Below are positions 24,607 through 36,419 of a stretch of 64,000 nucleotides of DNA, in pieces. The position numbers and the translations under genes are program-made. Every line of letters begins with the position of its first letter. Within the stretch, counting starts at the first letter, position 1. This stretch comes from Gonocerus acuteangulatus (taxonomy: Eukaryota > Arthropoda > Insecta > Hemiptera > Coreidae), in NCBI GenBank assembly GCA_946811695.1, contig OX328132.1, positions 127,964,808 to 128,028,807 on the forward strand. Direction: 5' to 3'. Below the pieces are notes generated by a model, which was given only the letters and a program-made list of their open reading frames with translations, was not told where the DNA came from and did no database searches.

Positions 24607-25011
24607 ACGTCTTCCCATCCGTCTCTGGTTGTAAATCGTCAACAGATTTGATGCGACATATTCCATATTCGTTTGATGTTAAAAATCCAGGTTTTTTTTT
24701 TTAAGCAGTTCTTTATTGTTGCCTGTGTCACTTGCTGACGAAGGCAATCTTCGTTTAAAATTTGTAATGATTCCTTCATCCATAGGCTTGATAAATGATG
24801 TCCCATTGGAGGTTCAGACGCGTAAATAATTCGAATTATCCACCATTTTATTCGAATTAGCCACGATTTCTTTTTACATTGTTTACGCACTAAGGACCGA
24901 GAGAAACATTTGAATTAAAGATGTTTGGGAATTATTGAAGTTTGAATTTTTCATGTTTCACAGTATTAGGTTAAATGTTTATGGAAGGAGTACTAGTCGG
25001 CTCCAATTAGT
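24607..25011. other. AT-rich DNA, nothing recognised
   Basis: An 83-codon minus-strand frame (24639-24890) has no recognisable domain. No repeat-family match was seen. Confidence 0.4.
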
Positions 25012-25306
25012 GAGTATAATTGCCTTAGTATATAAGAAATGGCTAAGTAGGAGTATACTGGTGGAGAGGCAGGTGTAGAGGACAGCCTGCGGGATTTTAT
25101 CGATCCGAGGAGTATAATTGCATTAGTGTATAAGAAATGGCTAAGTAGGAGTATACTGGTAGAGAGGCAGGTGTAGAGGACAGTCTGCGGGATTTTATCG
25201 ATCCGAGGAGTATAATTGCCTTAGTGTATAAGAAATGGCTAAGTAGGAGTATACTGGTAGAGAGGCAGGTGTAGAGGACAGTCTGCGGGATTTTATCGAT
25301 CCGAGG
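25012..25306. repeat. Three-copy 98-bp tandem repeat
   Basis: Units start at about 25012, 25110 and 25208 (GAGTATAATTGC) and contain TATAAGAAATGGCTAAGTAG, GAGAGGCAGGTGTAGAGGAC and GATTTTATCGATCCGAG. The units are nearly identical. The minus-strand frame across them is not a credible gene. Confidence 0.85.
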
Positions 25307-25384
25307 AGTATCTTTCCGCCTGTAGAATCTTTCATTCCGTTCTTCTCCAACATCTCTGGGCGACATCGCCCAGCAAAGTTCTAT

Positions 25385-26030
25385 TCAAATCTAGGTGCGA
25401 TTCCTAATTCTCTAAGGGAGAATCCTGCTTTTGCAGTCGATATGTTCACTCTGTTCCAAGACCCCATAGGTAAATATACTAATAGGAAGGTAACCTTTCG
25501 AATAACCTTCTATTTACTAAGGTTTCCCAGCCATTTTCGAGATATTTTAGAAAATATACTGAGATCCGAAAATTTTGTATCACCATTAATACTATTTTGT
25601 TTCCATATACTTCTTACCTCCAAACAATACCAAAGTTTAACTATCTTAGATTAAATGAATATCAAACACCTGGTACAAGTTTCAAGTGAACCAATCATCG
25701 TTTCTGAATACCCAAACAGAAGATTAGTTTGGAAATGTATTTCTATCAATTTTTCTCGTAAACGGTTACAGAAATATCTTCAAAAATGGTTTCATTCGTT
25801 TTCCTACGTTAAGGAACCTATATAACGAATACCTGCAAGCATATGGACTTGAAAATGTAAGCGTTCCGATCTTTTCGCGCAAATTTTGCTCCACAATTGC
25901 CATGTGCCAGTAAACGGATTCAGCTGGTTAATGAACCTGACCTTTCAAATGAGAAGAAAGATTTTTGTACCAAATGTCATAAAAATCGGACCATTTTTGA
26001 GCTGATGAGGAACTTCTTTATAATTCAAAC
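25385..26030 (-). mobile_element. Diverged family G fragment
   Basis: Minus orientation. It has TTTCATTCGTTTTCC, TTAATGAACCTGACCTTTCA and AAAATCGGACCATTTTTGAGC with G-family spacing, but is more diverged and lacks the (TA)n end. The stretch to 26183 is unassigned. Confidence 0.5.
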
Positions 26031-26183
26031 CCCCCTAAATGTACTTAAACATTTAAATATTTAAAAAAAACTTTCTTAGCGAGTGTTTAAATTCTAAACG
26101 GATTGTCCATGCAAAATTTCAAATTTTTATGTCAAGTGGTTCGGGATATTATTAACGTGCAAGTCGGACATTCTTATTATATA

Positions 26184-26470
26184 CTAGCTGTTACCAGGCG
26201 TGCCATGCTACACCTACTTTCTGAATATAGAAAGGCTAAATAAATTAGAAACCAAGTAAGTATTATTAAAATCTAAAAATACGAATCTGTAACTGTTATG
26301 AACCCGTGGCCTCCCAACTGTGAGTCCTAGACGACTTTGACCTAACCTATAACACCCCCCGTATCAAGGCATACATGTATGCCAAGTTTGGTGAAAATCA
26401 GTCTAACGGTGTGGATTTGTATAAGGGACAAACACACAAATAAAGAAACAGACACGTGATTTTTATATAT
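26184..26470 (+). mobile_element. Family T element
   Basis: The head TAGCTGTTACCAGGCGTGCC, middle CCTCCCAACTGTGAGTCC and tail GGTGTGGATTTGTATAAGGG are followed by ACAGACACGTGATTTTTATA. It has one tail unit. Confidence 0.7.
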
Positions 26471-26591
26471 ATTATTATGCGTTCAACATTTTATTTTATT
26501 TGTCTAAAATCCTAACAGTGTTAACATAAAATTTACTTGCATGATATGCCAAAGCTGTTTTCTTGTCATCTTCTTCCAAATGATTTACATA

Positions 26592-27024
26592 TTGCACCAT
26601 CCACATTCTAATTACCGGCGATGGTTATTTTTTATTACACTAACTACCTTATACATTGTATACATTATATTGCACCATCCACATTCTAATTACCCGCGAT
26701 GGTTATTACACTAACTACATTCTACATTGTATACATTATATTGCACCATCCACATTCTAATTACCCGCGATGGTTATTAGACTAACTACCTTCTACATTG
26801 TATACATTATATTGCACCATCCACATTCTAATTACCCGCGATGGTTATTACACTAACTACCTTCTACATTGTATACATTATATTGCACCATCCACATTCT
26901 AATTACCCGCGATGGTTATTAGACTAACTACATTCTACATTGTATACATTATATTGCACCATCCACATTCTAATTACCCGCGATGGTTATTACACTAACT
27001 ACATTCTACATTGTATACATTATA
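26592..27024. repeat. Six-copy 71-bp tandem array upstream of the homeobox exon
   Basis: TTGCACCATCCACATTC recurs at 26592, 26670, 26741, 26812, 26883 and 26954. The last four intervals are exactly 71 bp, and the first is 78 because of a small insertion. Each unit also carries ATTACCCGCGATGG and CATTGTATACATTATA. The array stops about 100 bp before the splice acceptor of the Phox2 exon and so lies in its preceding intron. Confidence 0.9.
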
Positions 27025-27102
27025 TTTGGTTTCTGAAATGTTAGTCCAATGCCGCTAGCAACACTTTCATTCTCAAGCAGCAACTTCATGATGGAAAGTT
27101 GA

Positions 27103-27348
<246 letters not shown>

Positions 27349-27389
27349 TAACTCATCTAAAAATCATTTATGTGGGTATAACGTATAAC

Positions 27390-28235
27390 TTCTCAATAAA
27401 CTGATACTGGCTGTAGTATCACATTTATGCTGTACTCAAGAAACAGAAGAATGTGGGAATCAAGTGAAACTCCTCAATGAACCGATACAGTCCAGGCAAC
27501 GAATGCTTGAAAACAGCTATAGGTGGAAATTTTTGGAACACAATTTTTGACTTCGTAACTTTGTTTGGGCTGGATAGGAGGTGAACATATCAAAAGTCCT
27601 TGCCCCTAGCCTTTAAGTCGGGGGGGGGGACCATTTTTCGGGTTTTCACTTATATCTCGGAAACCCTGCGTCCTAGCGACTTGACTATTCTATAACAAAT
27701 GAAAGCTGGTTAAATTTCCTACAAGTTCTATTCAATAAAGTTTTTCGAGATATCTTTAGTTTTCGAAATATCCGCTCTTAAATATCCAGCCCAAACAAAG
27801 TTACGAAGTAAAAAATTGTGTTCCAAAAATTTCCATCTATAACTGTTCGTTGACTGGACTGATACTGGCTGTAGAATAACATCTATGCTATACTCGAGAA
27901 ATAGGAGGATGTGGGTATCACGTGAAACCCAGCAATAAACCGATACTGGCTGTAGTATCACATTTATCCTATACTCAAGAAACAGAAGGATTTGGGTATC
28001 ACATGAAACTTTTCAATAAACTGATACAGGCTGTAGGGTGTCATTTATGCTATACTCTAGAAACCAAAGGGTGTGGGTATCACGTGAAACTCGTCAATAA
28101 ACCGATACGGGCTGTAATGTCACATTTATCCTATACTCAAGAAAGAGAAGGATGAGGGTATCACGTGAAACTCCTCAATAAACCGACACAGGCTGTAGTG
28201 TCACATTTATCCTATAATCAAGAATATCACGTGAA
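27390..28235 (+). repeat. Tandem array of about 78-bp units, interrupted
   Basis: Units carry CTCAATAAACCGATAC, GGCTGTAGTATCACATTTAT, CTATACTCAAGAAACAGAAG and GGTATCACGTGAAA. Copies start near 27395, 27472 (broken), 27855, 27931, 28011, 28092 and 28170. An inverted-repeat segment (about 27500-27855) splits the array. Frames through the array are repeat artefacts. Confidence 0.8.
27500..27858. mobile_element. Hairpin-ended insertion in the 78-bp array
   Basis: The ends are inverted copies: about 27517-27605 (TATAGGTGGAAATTTTTGG, TTTGTTTGGGCTGG) and 27785-27855 (CCAGCCCAAACAAAG, CCAAAAATTTCCATC). The middle has a G-run and the ACTAAAGATATC-type motif in reverse. A related copy lies inverted at 37195-37509. 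Confidence 0.65.
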
Positions 28236-28767
28236 ACCCCTATTGCGAATTCCAAACTTCCTTTTTGTAATTTGCAAAGAGATAATAACAAATCCGCCTG
28301 ATAACTGTTCTCTTTCATCGATTCTTCATCGCTTAGTTTTGGCCGTTGAATTTGTGCCCTCCAAATTTCTGGGTTATTCTATAATGATTTGTAATTCTTG
28401 TTGTTATTGTTTATTTAGATGATGTCAGCCTGCTATTGAAAGTACTTGTGATAAACAAATATTTTTGCGGGTTGCCAGTCACTCGAGTTATTGAAGTTCC
28501 TAGGGGCGTTGAGCCATCTGTCGTCTGTGAGCCCTCGAGCTTCAACGCGTTCTACTGATCGTCTGTTCAACCATCAAAGTCCCTGCAACGGCAAATAGTT
28601 TAGAAAACAATAGTCAATATTTTCGTGGGATTTGCGATAAAAGTTATGAACAACCTCTCAAGAGAATTGCCCATTATTGGTGATTTGATTCATCTGTATA
28701 GAATAACGCTCCTACACGCGGGAACAGCGTTCTCTGAGCGCGTTTCCTTACCACCTTTACCCCTAGT
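28236..28767. other. Unrecognised intron sequence
   Basis: There are short frames only, with a GC-richer patch at 28490-28600. No family match was seen. Confidence 0.4.
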
Positions 28768-29409
28768 GTTATCATGGGTGTATATAGAATATTATTTCGG
28801 AGGGGGAGGCGCTGGGAGCATTTAGAGGATATGGAATACTAACAATCTAAAACATGGAGTATATCCAGTTACTATAATATCACTTTCCTCAACCAGGTAT
28901 ATTCTTAAACTTGGCAATGTTTGTTTTTCTCTAAAGATAATTTCGGCACAAAAAAACATTGCCAAGTTTAAGAATATACCTGGTTGAGGAAAGTGATATT
29001 TTAGTAACTGGATATAAGTATTTTTATTGTTGTTTTTAAAGGTCAGTTGAAGTGTCTTTACTGTTCTTAGTAAGTAACTATGAGGTCTTCCAAGTAATGA
29101 ACTTGGACATTTCTTTCTTGTATCATCTCTTGTATTGGCAAATATTTTTGGTTGAAAATATGGTACATGTAATGCACCAACTCATACTACTTTTTTGGAG
29201 TGTAGAATGGTTTGCGTTTTGGGGGGGGGGGGGTTTGGAGGGGATATTTTTGAGGAAGGGAGTGTTTCTTTGTGGGGGCAGGAACTTGGCCTCTATTTCA
29301 CATTTATGTTTTTTTGGGGATTTAATTTATTTTTAAGGTTTTAACACATATTTTTACCGACTAAATCGGAATTTCCGGGGGGGGGAGCAGCCTTATATAG
29401 GCCCATGAC
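28768..29409 (+). mobile_element. Family M MITE split by another insertion
   Basis: The left half (CATGGGTGTATATAG.., 28768-28850) and right half (..TTATATAGGCCCATG, ending 29409) match the 239-bp family M element. The middle (about 28850-29325) is unrelated DNA also present at 36420-36835. Confidence 0.65.
28850..29325. mobile_element. Repeat with hairpin end, inverted copy at 36.4 kb
   Basis: The first about 170 bases form a hairpin: CCAGTTACTATAATATCAC..GGCAATGTTT pairs with AACATTGCC..GTGATATTTTAGTAACTGG. The rest (29040-29325, with a G-run at 29221-29232) is nearly identical to the reverse complement of 36420-36720. Frames here are not credible genes. Confidence 0.7.
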
Positions 29410-29550
29410 TCCACTCGCGATGAATGTTCGAACTAGACTAGCTATGATCAGGCGATCCAACCGCAGCTGCCTTAGGAGAAGCATTTAATATCTTAGTAGA
29501 ATTACAAGTTCCTGGCTCTAAAAGGAAACATACATGCGGCATATATGTTT

Positions 29551-29720
29551 CCCTTCCTAGACAGATTAGCATTTGCTTCGTGGTATTTCATTGAATGGAA
29601 CTCATGAAGGCATATAATATGCTTTCATTGAGTTCCATTCAATGAAGGCATATAATATGCTTTCATTGAGTTCCATTCAATGAAATACCACGAAGCAAAT
29701 GCTAATCTGTCTAGGAAGGG
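29551..29720. repeat. Long hairpin, about 58-bp arms
   Basis: CCCTTCCTAGACAGATTAGC.. (29551-29608) is the near-perfect reverse complement of the segment ending ..GTCTAGGAAGGG at 29720. The loop contains two copies of GGCATATAATATGCTTTCAT. It could extrude as a cruciform or be a small foldback element. Confidence 0.8.
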
Positions 29721-29789
29721 AAGGTTTTCTAAGAACCCTCCAGCCGGTCTAGCTCCAGCGAGTTCACTCATTCCTCTCGGAGACTTCCG

Positions 29790-30236
29790 GCGTTTCCGTT
29801 CTTATCCCTAGTGTCATTTGGAAGGAATGAAATAGAAGCAGTTATTATTTTGATTCGTGAAGTCAACGTTATTGACCTTTCGAGGAATATTTTTATGGCA
29901 CGTGACGAGCGTTTCCGGGAATCCTTACCTGGAAATACACTCTACAGCAGGCCAGCCCCCACCATTCATGATAATAAAAACTAAAAATACTTATTTCATA
30001 GTTCAATGCATTGAAAAATATCAAAACGTTTCTCATTTTCTTTACTTCTTCTACTATAATACTAATTCTACAAATAAATGCAATTTAAAACAAAAACAAA
30101 AACATTTGAAGTTTTAAGCACTTATTTCTCCGATTGACATCGCCTAATCGAAAATTGCTTCAGAACCTTTTTTGCAGAAAATTTAGTAAGCTTCATCAAA
30201 ATCGGACCATTTCTGAGCCGTCAGGAGCGCGAACAG

Positions 30237-30326
<90 letters not shown>

Positions 30327-30445
30327 ATAAATAAATTTGAACCACCTTTATATTATTGCTCTATGGGATCTGAAACATGAAATTTCCGTGTAGCCACTTT
30401 CGGATTCATGAGGTCAACCTCAGATGGATGGAGGAACCACCCTAA
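29790..30445 (-). mobile_element. Family G element, internally deleted
   Basis: Minus orientation from GTTCCGTTCTTATCCCTAG through AAGCACTTATTTCTCC, CAAAATCGGACCATTTC, the GCGAACAGAC motif, (TA)n/(TG)n at 30240-30318 and GAACCACCTTTA, to GAACCACCCTAAA at 30445. Confidence 0.65.
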
Positions 30446-31142
30446 AACCAGATTTAAAAAAGTAGCGCTCACAAAAACACTGTGCCTGATGGAAAAATGT
30501 TAACTGCATATCTGAATTTATTATGAAAAACTGCACTAGATTGACTACTCGGATTTGTTGTGAATAAACTCTTGTTGACGAGTGTAATAAGGACTTGTAG
30601 ATACTCCTTCCTAGGAGCATTACAGGGATAGCCCCAATGCACCCTTAGAGCCGAGGAATGACTAAGGATCCTGTCCACTCAATCCCTGATAAAATATTAT
30701 GGAGATAAATGTTTGAAGAAGGGACTAGATGGAGGGTGCGACTAGAGAGATATGAGATTGCTAAGTGATGAGGATTGAATGTAGTTGTCGAGTAGGGTGC
30801 CGCTGGTTGCTGTTGCTGGTTGCTGCTTGCTGTTGCTACTCCTGAAGCAGTTGGCGGGCCATGTGGCGGCTCCTGCTAAATCGCTCGGAACTTCACCCGT
30901 CATTTCCTACACCAAGGGCCATCTTTATTTAATATTATCCCAACCTCTGACAAGATTCGCCCCTTGTGTTCGACTTTAGGCTCTTTATTGTTTTTTCCAT
31001 GCATTAACTTCCTGTCCCCTTCAACCAATCTATCCTTGTTGTCATCCAGTGCACTTAATATGAAACGAACATGTGTTATAGAATGTTTAGCTGGTACCTA
31101 TGAAATATTCAATGAGTCAAATCCTTTCGGACTCGCACTTTT
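30446..31142. other. Unrecognised, slightly GC-richer DNA
   Basis: It contains a GCTGGTTGCTGTT-type simple repeat at 30803-30840 and scattered frames of 64-93 codons without known domains. It ends in a GGACTCGCACTTTT remnant adjoining the next G element. Confidence 0.4.
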
Positions 31143-31272
31143 TAGCGCGGTTCCTCCCTCCCCCATAGGGAGGAACCCCGCTTATAAGGTTGATACAACA
31201 ATCCGGAAGTGCCGACTAGAAAATTTCGCGTTTCAGAACACCTAGAGACCGAAAATAACGGTGGTTCAAATT

Positions 31273-31313
<41 letters not shown>

Positions 31314-32435
31314 TTATTTATTTATATATATATATATATATTTGTCTGTTCGCTCATTTCTGGCTTCCCTGATGGTCCGATTTTGATGAAATTTGGTACA
31401 AAAATCCGTCGTCCAATTTGAAAGGTCAAGTTCGTTAACCAGCACAATCCGCCCACTGGAAGATGGCGTTTGGGGCGAAATTCGCGCAGAAAAAATCGTA
31501 ACGCTTACGTTTTTGAGTTCATAAGCTTGTAAGTACTCTTTTTATAGGCTTCTTGGGCTAGGAAAACGAATGAAACCATTTTCAAGGCTTTAACCGTTTT
31601 CGAGAAAATTGGAAAAATAGTTTTTGAATACCGTTTTTGGTTTGGGTACTTAGAATCACGGGATTCAGTTGAAACATTATCTGCATGTTCTACTTTCATT
31701 AAAACTAAAATGTTGAAAGTTATGTTACGTTTGGAGTTAAGGAAGGGTTAGAATAAAATATTTTATGAACAGACATGAAAAGTTTTGGAAACTTCGTATA
31801 CTTTCATTAATATCTCGAACACGGTTGGGAAATCGTGGTAAGTGGATTGAAACTATTTGAAAGCTTACTAAATTCTCTACAAAAATTATTCTAAAACTAT
31901 TTTTGATTAGGTTATGTCAATCGGAGAAATAAGTGCTTAAAACTTCAAATACGTCTGTTTTGTTCTTATGGGTTTTTGTCGTTCTTTTTGTAATTTTTGT
32001 CTCTTTCCCTTGGTTTTTTATTGCTTTTTATTTTTGTAATTTCTTATGTTGTATTTGTAAGGAAAATGTATTTGTGTGTAAAACAGGATAGGTAAAATGA
32101 GACCAATTTTCTGTTGCCAGAAATAATGAAAAGTTTGGGGAACTTCGTATAATTTCTTAATATCTCGAAAACGGTTGAAAATCTTGGGAAGCGAAAGGTT
32201 ACCATTCGAAAGCTTACTAAATGGTCTACAAAAAAGGTTCTAAAGAAAGTTTTGAATAAGCGATGTCAATCGGAGAAATAAGTGCTTAAACTTTGAAGTA
32301 ATTGATTTCATTTATTCGAACAGTTCTTTTTGTCTGTTTTAATTCCTACTTTTTCATTGCTTATAGTTGGATAATGTATTTGACAATAAAATAGATTAAT
32401 TAAAATAAGAAAAACAATTCATTGTTAGAAATATA
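31143..32435 (+). mobile_element. Family G element
   Basis: Left end TAGCGCGGTTCCTCCC with hairpin, (TA)n at 31277-31340, the standard body, and duplicated 3' body segments (AAGTTTTGG..CGAAAGCTTACTAAAT) at 31770 and 32130. It runs into the mariner-like segment at 32436. Confidence 0.7.
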
Positions 32436-32543
32436 TCAGGCTGTACCGTATGAAATGTGAGTTTTGGATTTGCCGATTTCCTTCAAATGTCTTGAAACTG
32501 TCGAGGCTCCTACTCCGAGTTCTTTGGCATATTCCCTATTGTT
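32436..32543 (-). pseudogene. Mariner-like transposase helix-turn-helix remnant
   Basis: The minus strand reads NREYAKELGVGASTVSRHLK, EIGKSKTHISYGT and then a stop. It is closer to the typical mariner motif (HLKEIGK) than the copy at 20229. Only the DNA-binding fragment is present. Confidence 0.65.
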
Positions 32544-33470
32544 TGCAATTGCTTACAGTAGTCAAATGTATTTGCCAATAACACAGGATACGTATAATTA
32601 GAATATTTTATTTTTGCGGAATCTCAAATCTCAGATCCCGTATGAATATCTATTAGGCCCCCTTCGTATTTTTTCCTTAATATCTCGAAAAGGGTTAGGA
32701 AATCGTGGCAATTTAAATGTAACAGTTCGAAAGCTTACTAAATTCTCTACAAAAAATGTTTTGCAGAAATGTTTGATGGGGTCGTCACATTAGGAGAAAT
32801 AAGTGCTTAAAACTTAGTTAGTTTCGTTTATTTAAACGGATCTATTTGTGTGTTTCCCGCAGTTTTTTTTTCACTGCTCGTTATTTTTGTACTTGCTTAG
32901 AGCAGTCAAATGTATTTGTCAGTAAACAGGGTACGTATAATTAGAAGCAATATTTTGTTTGTTAGAATTCGAAGATGCCTTATGAATATCTAGATTACAG
33001 TACTGGTGTTGATTTCGTTCTTTAGAATTGTTCTTGGTATTCCCTATTTTCATCTGTTACCCATAGTTTTTTATTGCTAGTAGTTTTTTCTTATTGATTA
33101 TATAATGTAAATCTATTTGGTTATAAAACAGGATACGTAAAATTAGTAAGAATATTTCGGAGATTTCTGAGCGAATTGCCATGTAAGATTATCTACCATC
33201 ACGAATGGCGTTTTTCCTCTATTTACCTCGCCTTTTAATTGGTTGCTGTTTTTAACTCGTTTCCTGCTTCACTCCACAGATAGGAAACACGCTTCTGACG
33301 TCGACCCAATGACGTCATCCGTAGTGCCTAATAAATGATTTCACGTTTTAGAACAGGTAGATATCGAAAATAGCTGTGCTTCAAATTAGAATCTATTGTT
33401 GAGTAATTATATGAATCTTTGGATAATAATTCCAATAGTTAAAATTATAACTACATTGGAAAATATGTAA
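32544..33470. other. Decayed family G-associated repeats
   Basis: It holds AAATGTATTTGCCAATAAC, GAAATAAGTGCTTAAAAC and TGAATATCTAGATTACAGT segments shared with 20340-20600 and 45440-45600. A GACGTCGACCCAATGACGTC patch lies at 33298. No gene was recognised. Confidence 0.5.
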
Positions 33471-33839
33471 TTAATAGAACTCATTAAACCTTTTACAGTG
33501 AACTCTCTTTTTTATTTTAATTTTATTGATCAACAGGTCTTTGCATATATTTAAAAACTCTATTGATATAACCACTATATCGTTTTTGTTTGATTCAATA
33601 ATAAGAAATCCTTTTTTCAATGATTTTATGTTTTTAGGCCAATCTATAATTCCTGTGGGTTAATATGTTTTTTTAAATTGAAGTTTTAAAGCCTCAACAG
33701 GAATTTTTGTGTAATCACCCTTCACAGTTAATTTATTAGAATCATGAGTGACCGTTTTTGTGTTACAACTAACAATCTTTGAAAACGAAGTTTGGCTATC
33801 CTTGTTATTGTTATTTTCCTTCTGTTTGGCCGAGATTTT
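33471..33839 (-). pseudogene. Decayed open frame of unknown family
   Basis: A minus-strand frame of 123 codons has a single internal stop: KISAKQKENNNNKDSQ.., DYTKIPVEALKLQFKKTY, stop, PTGIIDWPKNIKSLKKG and then IISIEFLNICKDLL-like sequence to TAA at 33471. It is Lys/Asn-rich. I do not recognise it. A transposon gag-like or ORF1 fragment is possible. Chance is not excluded. Confidence 0.3.
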
Positions 33840-34147
33840 CTATTCATGATCTAATTCTCCTTGAATTTTTTGACTAGATCAAGAACCTATTTTAAGCACT
33901 CTTAAATTCCTTAATTTAATTCAGGAAGTTTATCAAGCTTGATATAATCACTTTTGGGTTAATACGGGTGGTCTATACCGAGTCCTTTGTTTGTAAACAC
34001 AAAGAAATTTCTGAGTAACGGTAAAGGGCAGTAAAAGTATATGACTTTACCTGGAATCAGACCCTGCATACAGAGAATTGCAATACGAGACCTTCTCATT
34101 CTTTCTTTCACCAGCTACCGTGAAACACCTTAGATCTGTTTATATTG
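33840..34147. other. Unrecognised intron sequence
   Basis: No motif, repeat-family match or notable open frame was seen between the decayed frame and the next G element. Confidence 0.4.
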
Positions 34148-34281
34148 TTAGCGCGGTTCCTCCCTCCCTTCATAGGGAGGAACCCCGCTTATAAAATTGA
34201 TCTCAAGAAACAATCCGAAAGTGCCGACTAGAAAATTTCGCGTTTCAGAACCCCTAGAGACCGAAAATAACGGTGGTTCAA

Positions 34282-34337
<56 letters not shown>

Positions 34338-35697
34338 TTGTCTGTTAGCTCATTTCTGGCTTCCCTGATGGTCCGATTTTGATGAAATTTAGTACAAAAA
34401 TCCGTCGTCCAATTTGAAAGGTCAAGTTCGTTAACCAGCAAAATCCGCCCACTGGAAGATGGCGTTTGGGGCGAAATTCGCGCAAAACAAATCGCAACGC
34501 TTACATTTTTGAGTTCATATGCTTGTAAGTACTCGTTTTGTAGGCTTCTTGGCCTAGGAAAACGAATGAAACCATTTTTAAGGCGATAGCTTTAACCGTT
34601 TTCGAGAAAATTGGGAACATATTTGCTGAATAACGTTTGTGGTTTTGGTACATAAAATCATGGGATTCAGTTGAAACATTTTTTGCATGTTCAAATTTTA
34701 TCAAAACTAATATCTTAAACTTTTGGTTACGTTTGGAGTTAAGGAAGGGTTAGAATAAAATATTTTATGAACAGACATGAAAAGTTTTGGGAGCTTCGTA
34801 TACTTTCATTAATATCTCGAATACGGTTGGGAAATCGTGGTAAGTGGATAGAAACTATTTGAAAGCTTACTAAATTCTCTACAAAAATGATTCTAAAACT
34901 ATTTTTGATTAGGTTTTGTCAATCGGAGAAATAAGTGCTTAAAACTTCAAATACGTCTGTTTAGATCTTTAGTTAAAGAACGGGTTTTTGTCGTTCTTTT
35001 TGTAATTTTTGTCTCTTTCCCTTAGTTTTTTATTGATTTTTATTTTTGTAATTTCTTATGTTAGGAAAATGTATTTGTTTGTAAAACAGGATAGGTAAAA
35101 TGAGACCAATTTTCTATTGCTAGAAATGATGAAAAGTTTTGGGAACTTCTTATAATTTCTTAATATCTCGAAAACGGTTGAAAATCTTGGGAAGCGAAAG
35201 GTTACCATTCGAAAGCTTACTAAATGTTCTACAAAAAATGTTCTGACGAAAGTTTTAATTAGGCGATGTTAATCGGAGAAATAAGTGCTTAAAACATTAA
35301 AGTAATTGATTTCGTTTATTCGAACGTTTTTTTTTTGTCTGTTTTATTCCTTGTTATTTCTTAATTACTTATAGTTGGATAATGTATTTTACAATAAAAC
35401 TGGTTAAGTAAAATAACAAAACAATTTATTGTTAGAAATATAGATTTCCTAGATTCCAAGACCTTGTAACTAGCGGGACCCTTTCTAGTGTTGACCTACC
35501 TTTCCAGGTAAGATTGTAAATCAAGACCTTTCAAGACTGGTTGAACCAAAATAATAACTGCTTCTATTTTAATCTTCAGGCGATTCGCCAAAGTTGCGAA
35601 GCCTTATCAATAAATGAATATTTTAATCTTTCCAAATTAGACTAGGGATAAGAACGGAACCGCGATAAGATGATGCAGTTCCTGCGAGTCGGACTTT
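34148..35697 (+). mobile_element. Family G element, longest complete copy
   Basis: Left end TAGCGCGGTTCCTCCC with hairpin, (TA)n at 34287-34335, the full body including two tandem AAGCTTACTAAAT segments, and right end GGAACCGCGATAAGATGATG to GAGTCGGACTTTTT at 35697. It is about 1.55 kb. No transposase frame exists in it. Confidence 0.75.
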
Positions 35698-36084
35698 TTA
35701 AACCGATATAGGTTTTTTGTTTAGTCACTAAATATAAATATTACAACATAGTGTACCACATAATAGAGAAGTGATTTATGAGAAATGGACTTAGATATAA
35801 TACATTTAATGTGCTGTGATTGGAAGGCGAGAGAAAAATAACGTGAATTCATCTCGCTATCATGTAAACGTTCAAATGATAACAATAAGTAGGTAGCCTG
35901 TTGTTTTAGCCCTTATGTCTTAATCCAGTCTGTGTTCGTCCTTATTAGAAGGATGGTGTCTGGTGTGTGTATTTTAGTAAGATATGTTTAGTCCTTTTGT
36001 GTACGTATCTACGGGTGCTAGATTTGTTACATATTTTTTTTTTTAAATTAGTGAATTAGTTGTAAATCTACAAGCTCTAAAATA
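35698..36084. other. Unrecognised intron sequence
   Basis: AT-rich, with a T-run near 36030. That run may be the 3' end of the Jockey-like remnant that follows. Confidence 0.4.
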
Positions 36085-36300
36085 TGTTGAGGATATAAGT
36101 TTTAGGTAAGTTAGTATCTTTGTGCAGTATTTTGATTCTGGTGTAATAGAGGAGGCAAAGAACAATTCTAATGCATTTATTTTGCACTACATGGAGTTTT
36201 ATATAATTAGTGTTTGAAGTGTAGGTCCAAGCAGGGCATCCATAAGTCAGTACTGGTCTAATACATCCTTTATATAGCAGTAGTTTGTAGATATAGGTTT
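36085..36300 (-). pseudogene. Jockey-like LINE reverse transcriptase C-terminal remnant
   Basis: The minus strand reads LLYKGCIRPVLTYGCPAWTY, then KLHVVQNKCIRIVLCL and then YYTRIKILHKDTNLP. The IRPVLTYGCPxW..LxVVQNKxLR pattern is characteristic of the post-RT region of Jockey-clade LINEs. The catalytic domain is absent. Confidence 0.65.
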
Positions 36301-36419
36301 AGGTTAGGGGGGGAATACGGTAAATTGAGCCAAAAAAAGTTTAGCTTTTAATTTTAACTTTTAATTAAAACATAATAATTACTTTTTCTTTTACGAATTG
36401 GCTGTTATATGTATATATT
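36301..36419. other. Unassigned
   Basis: A short AT-rich stretch with a G-run at about 36306. Nothing was recognised. Confidence 0.4.

Noticed and set aside
26592..27024. CRISPR-like regular repeats
   Set aside because: Units are contiguous with no unique spacers, and the genome is eukaryotic. The same holds for the other arrays.
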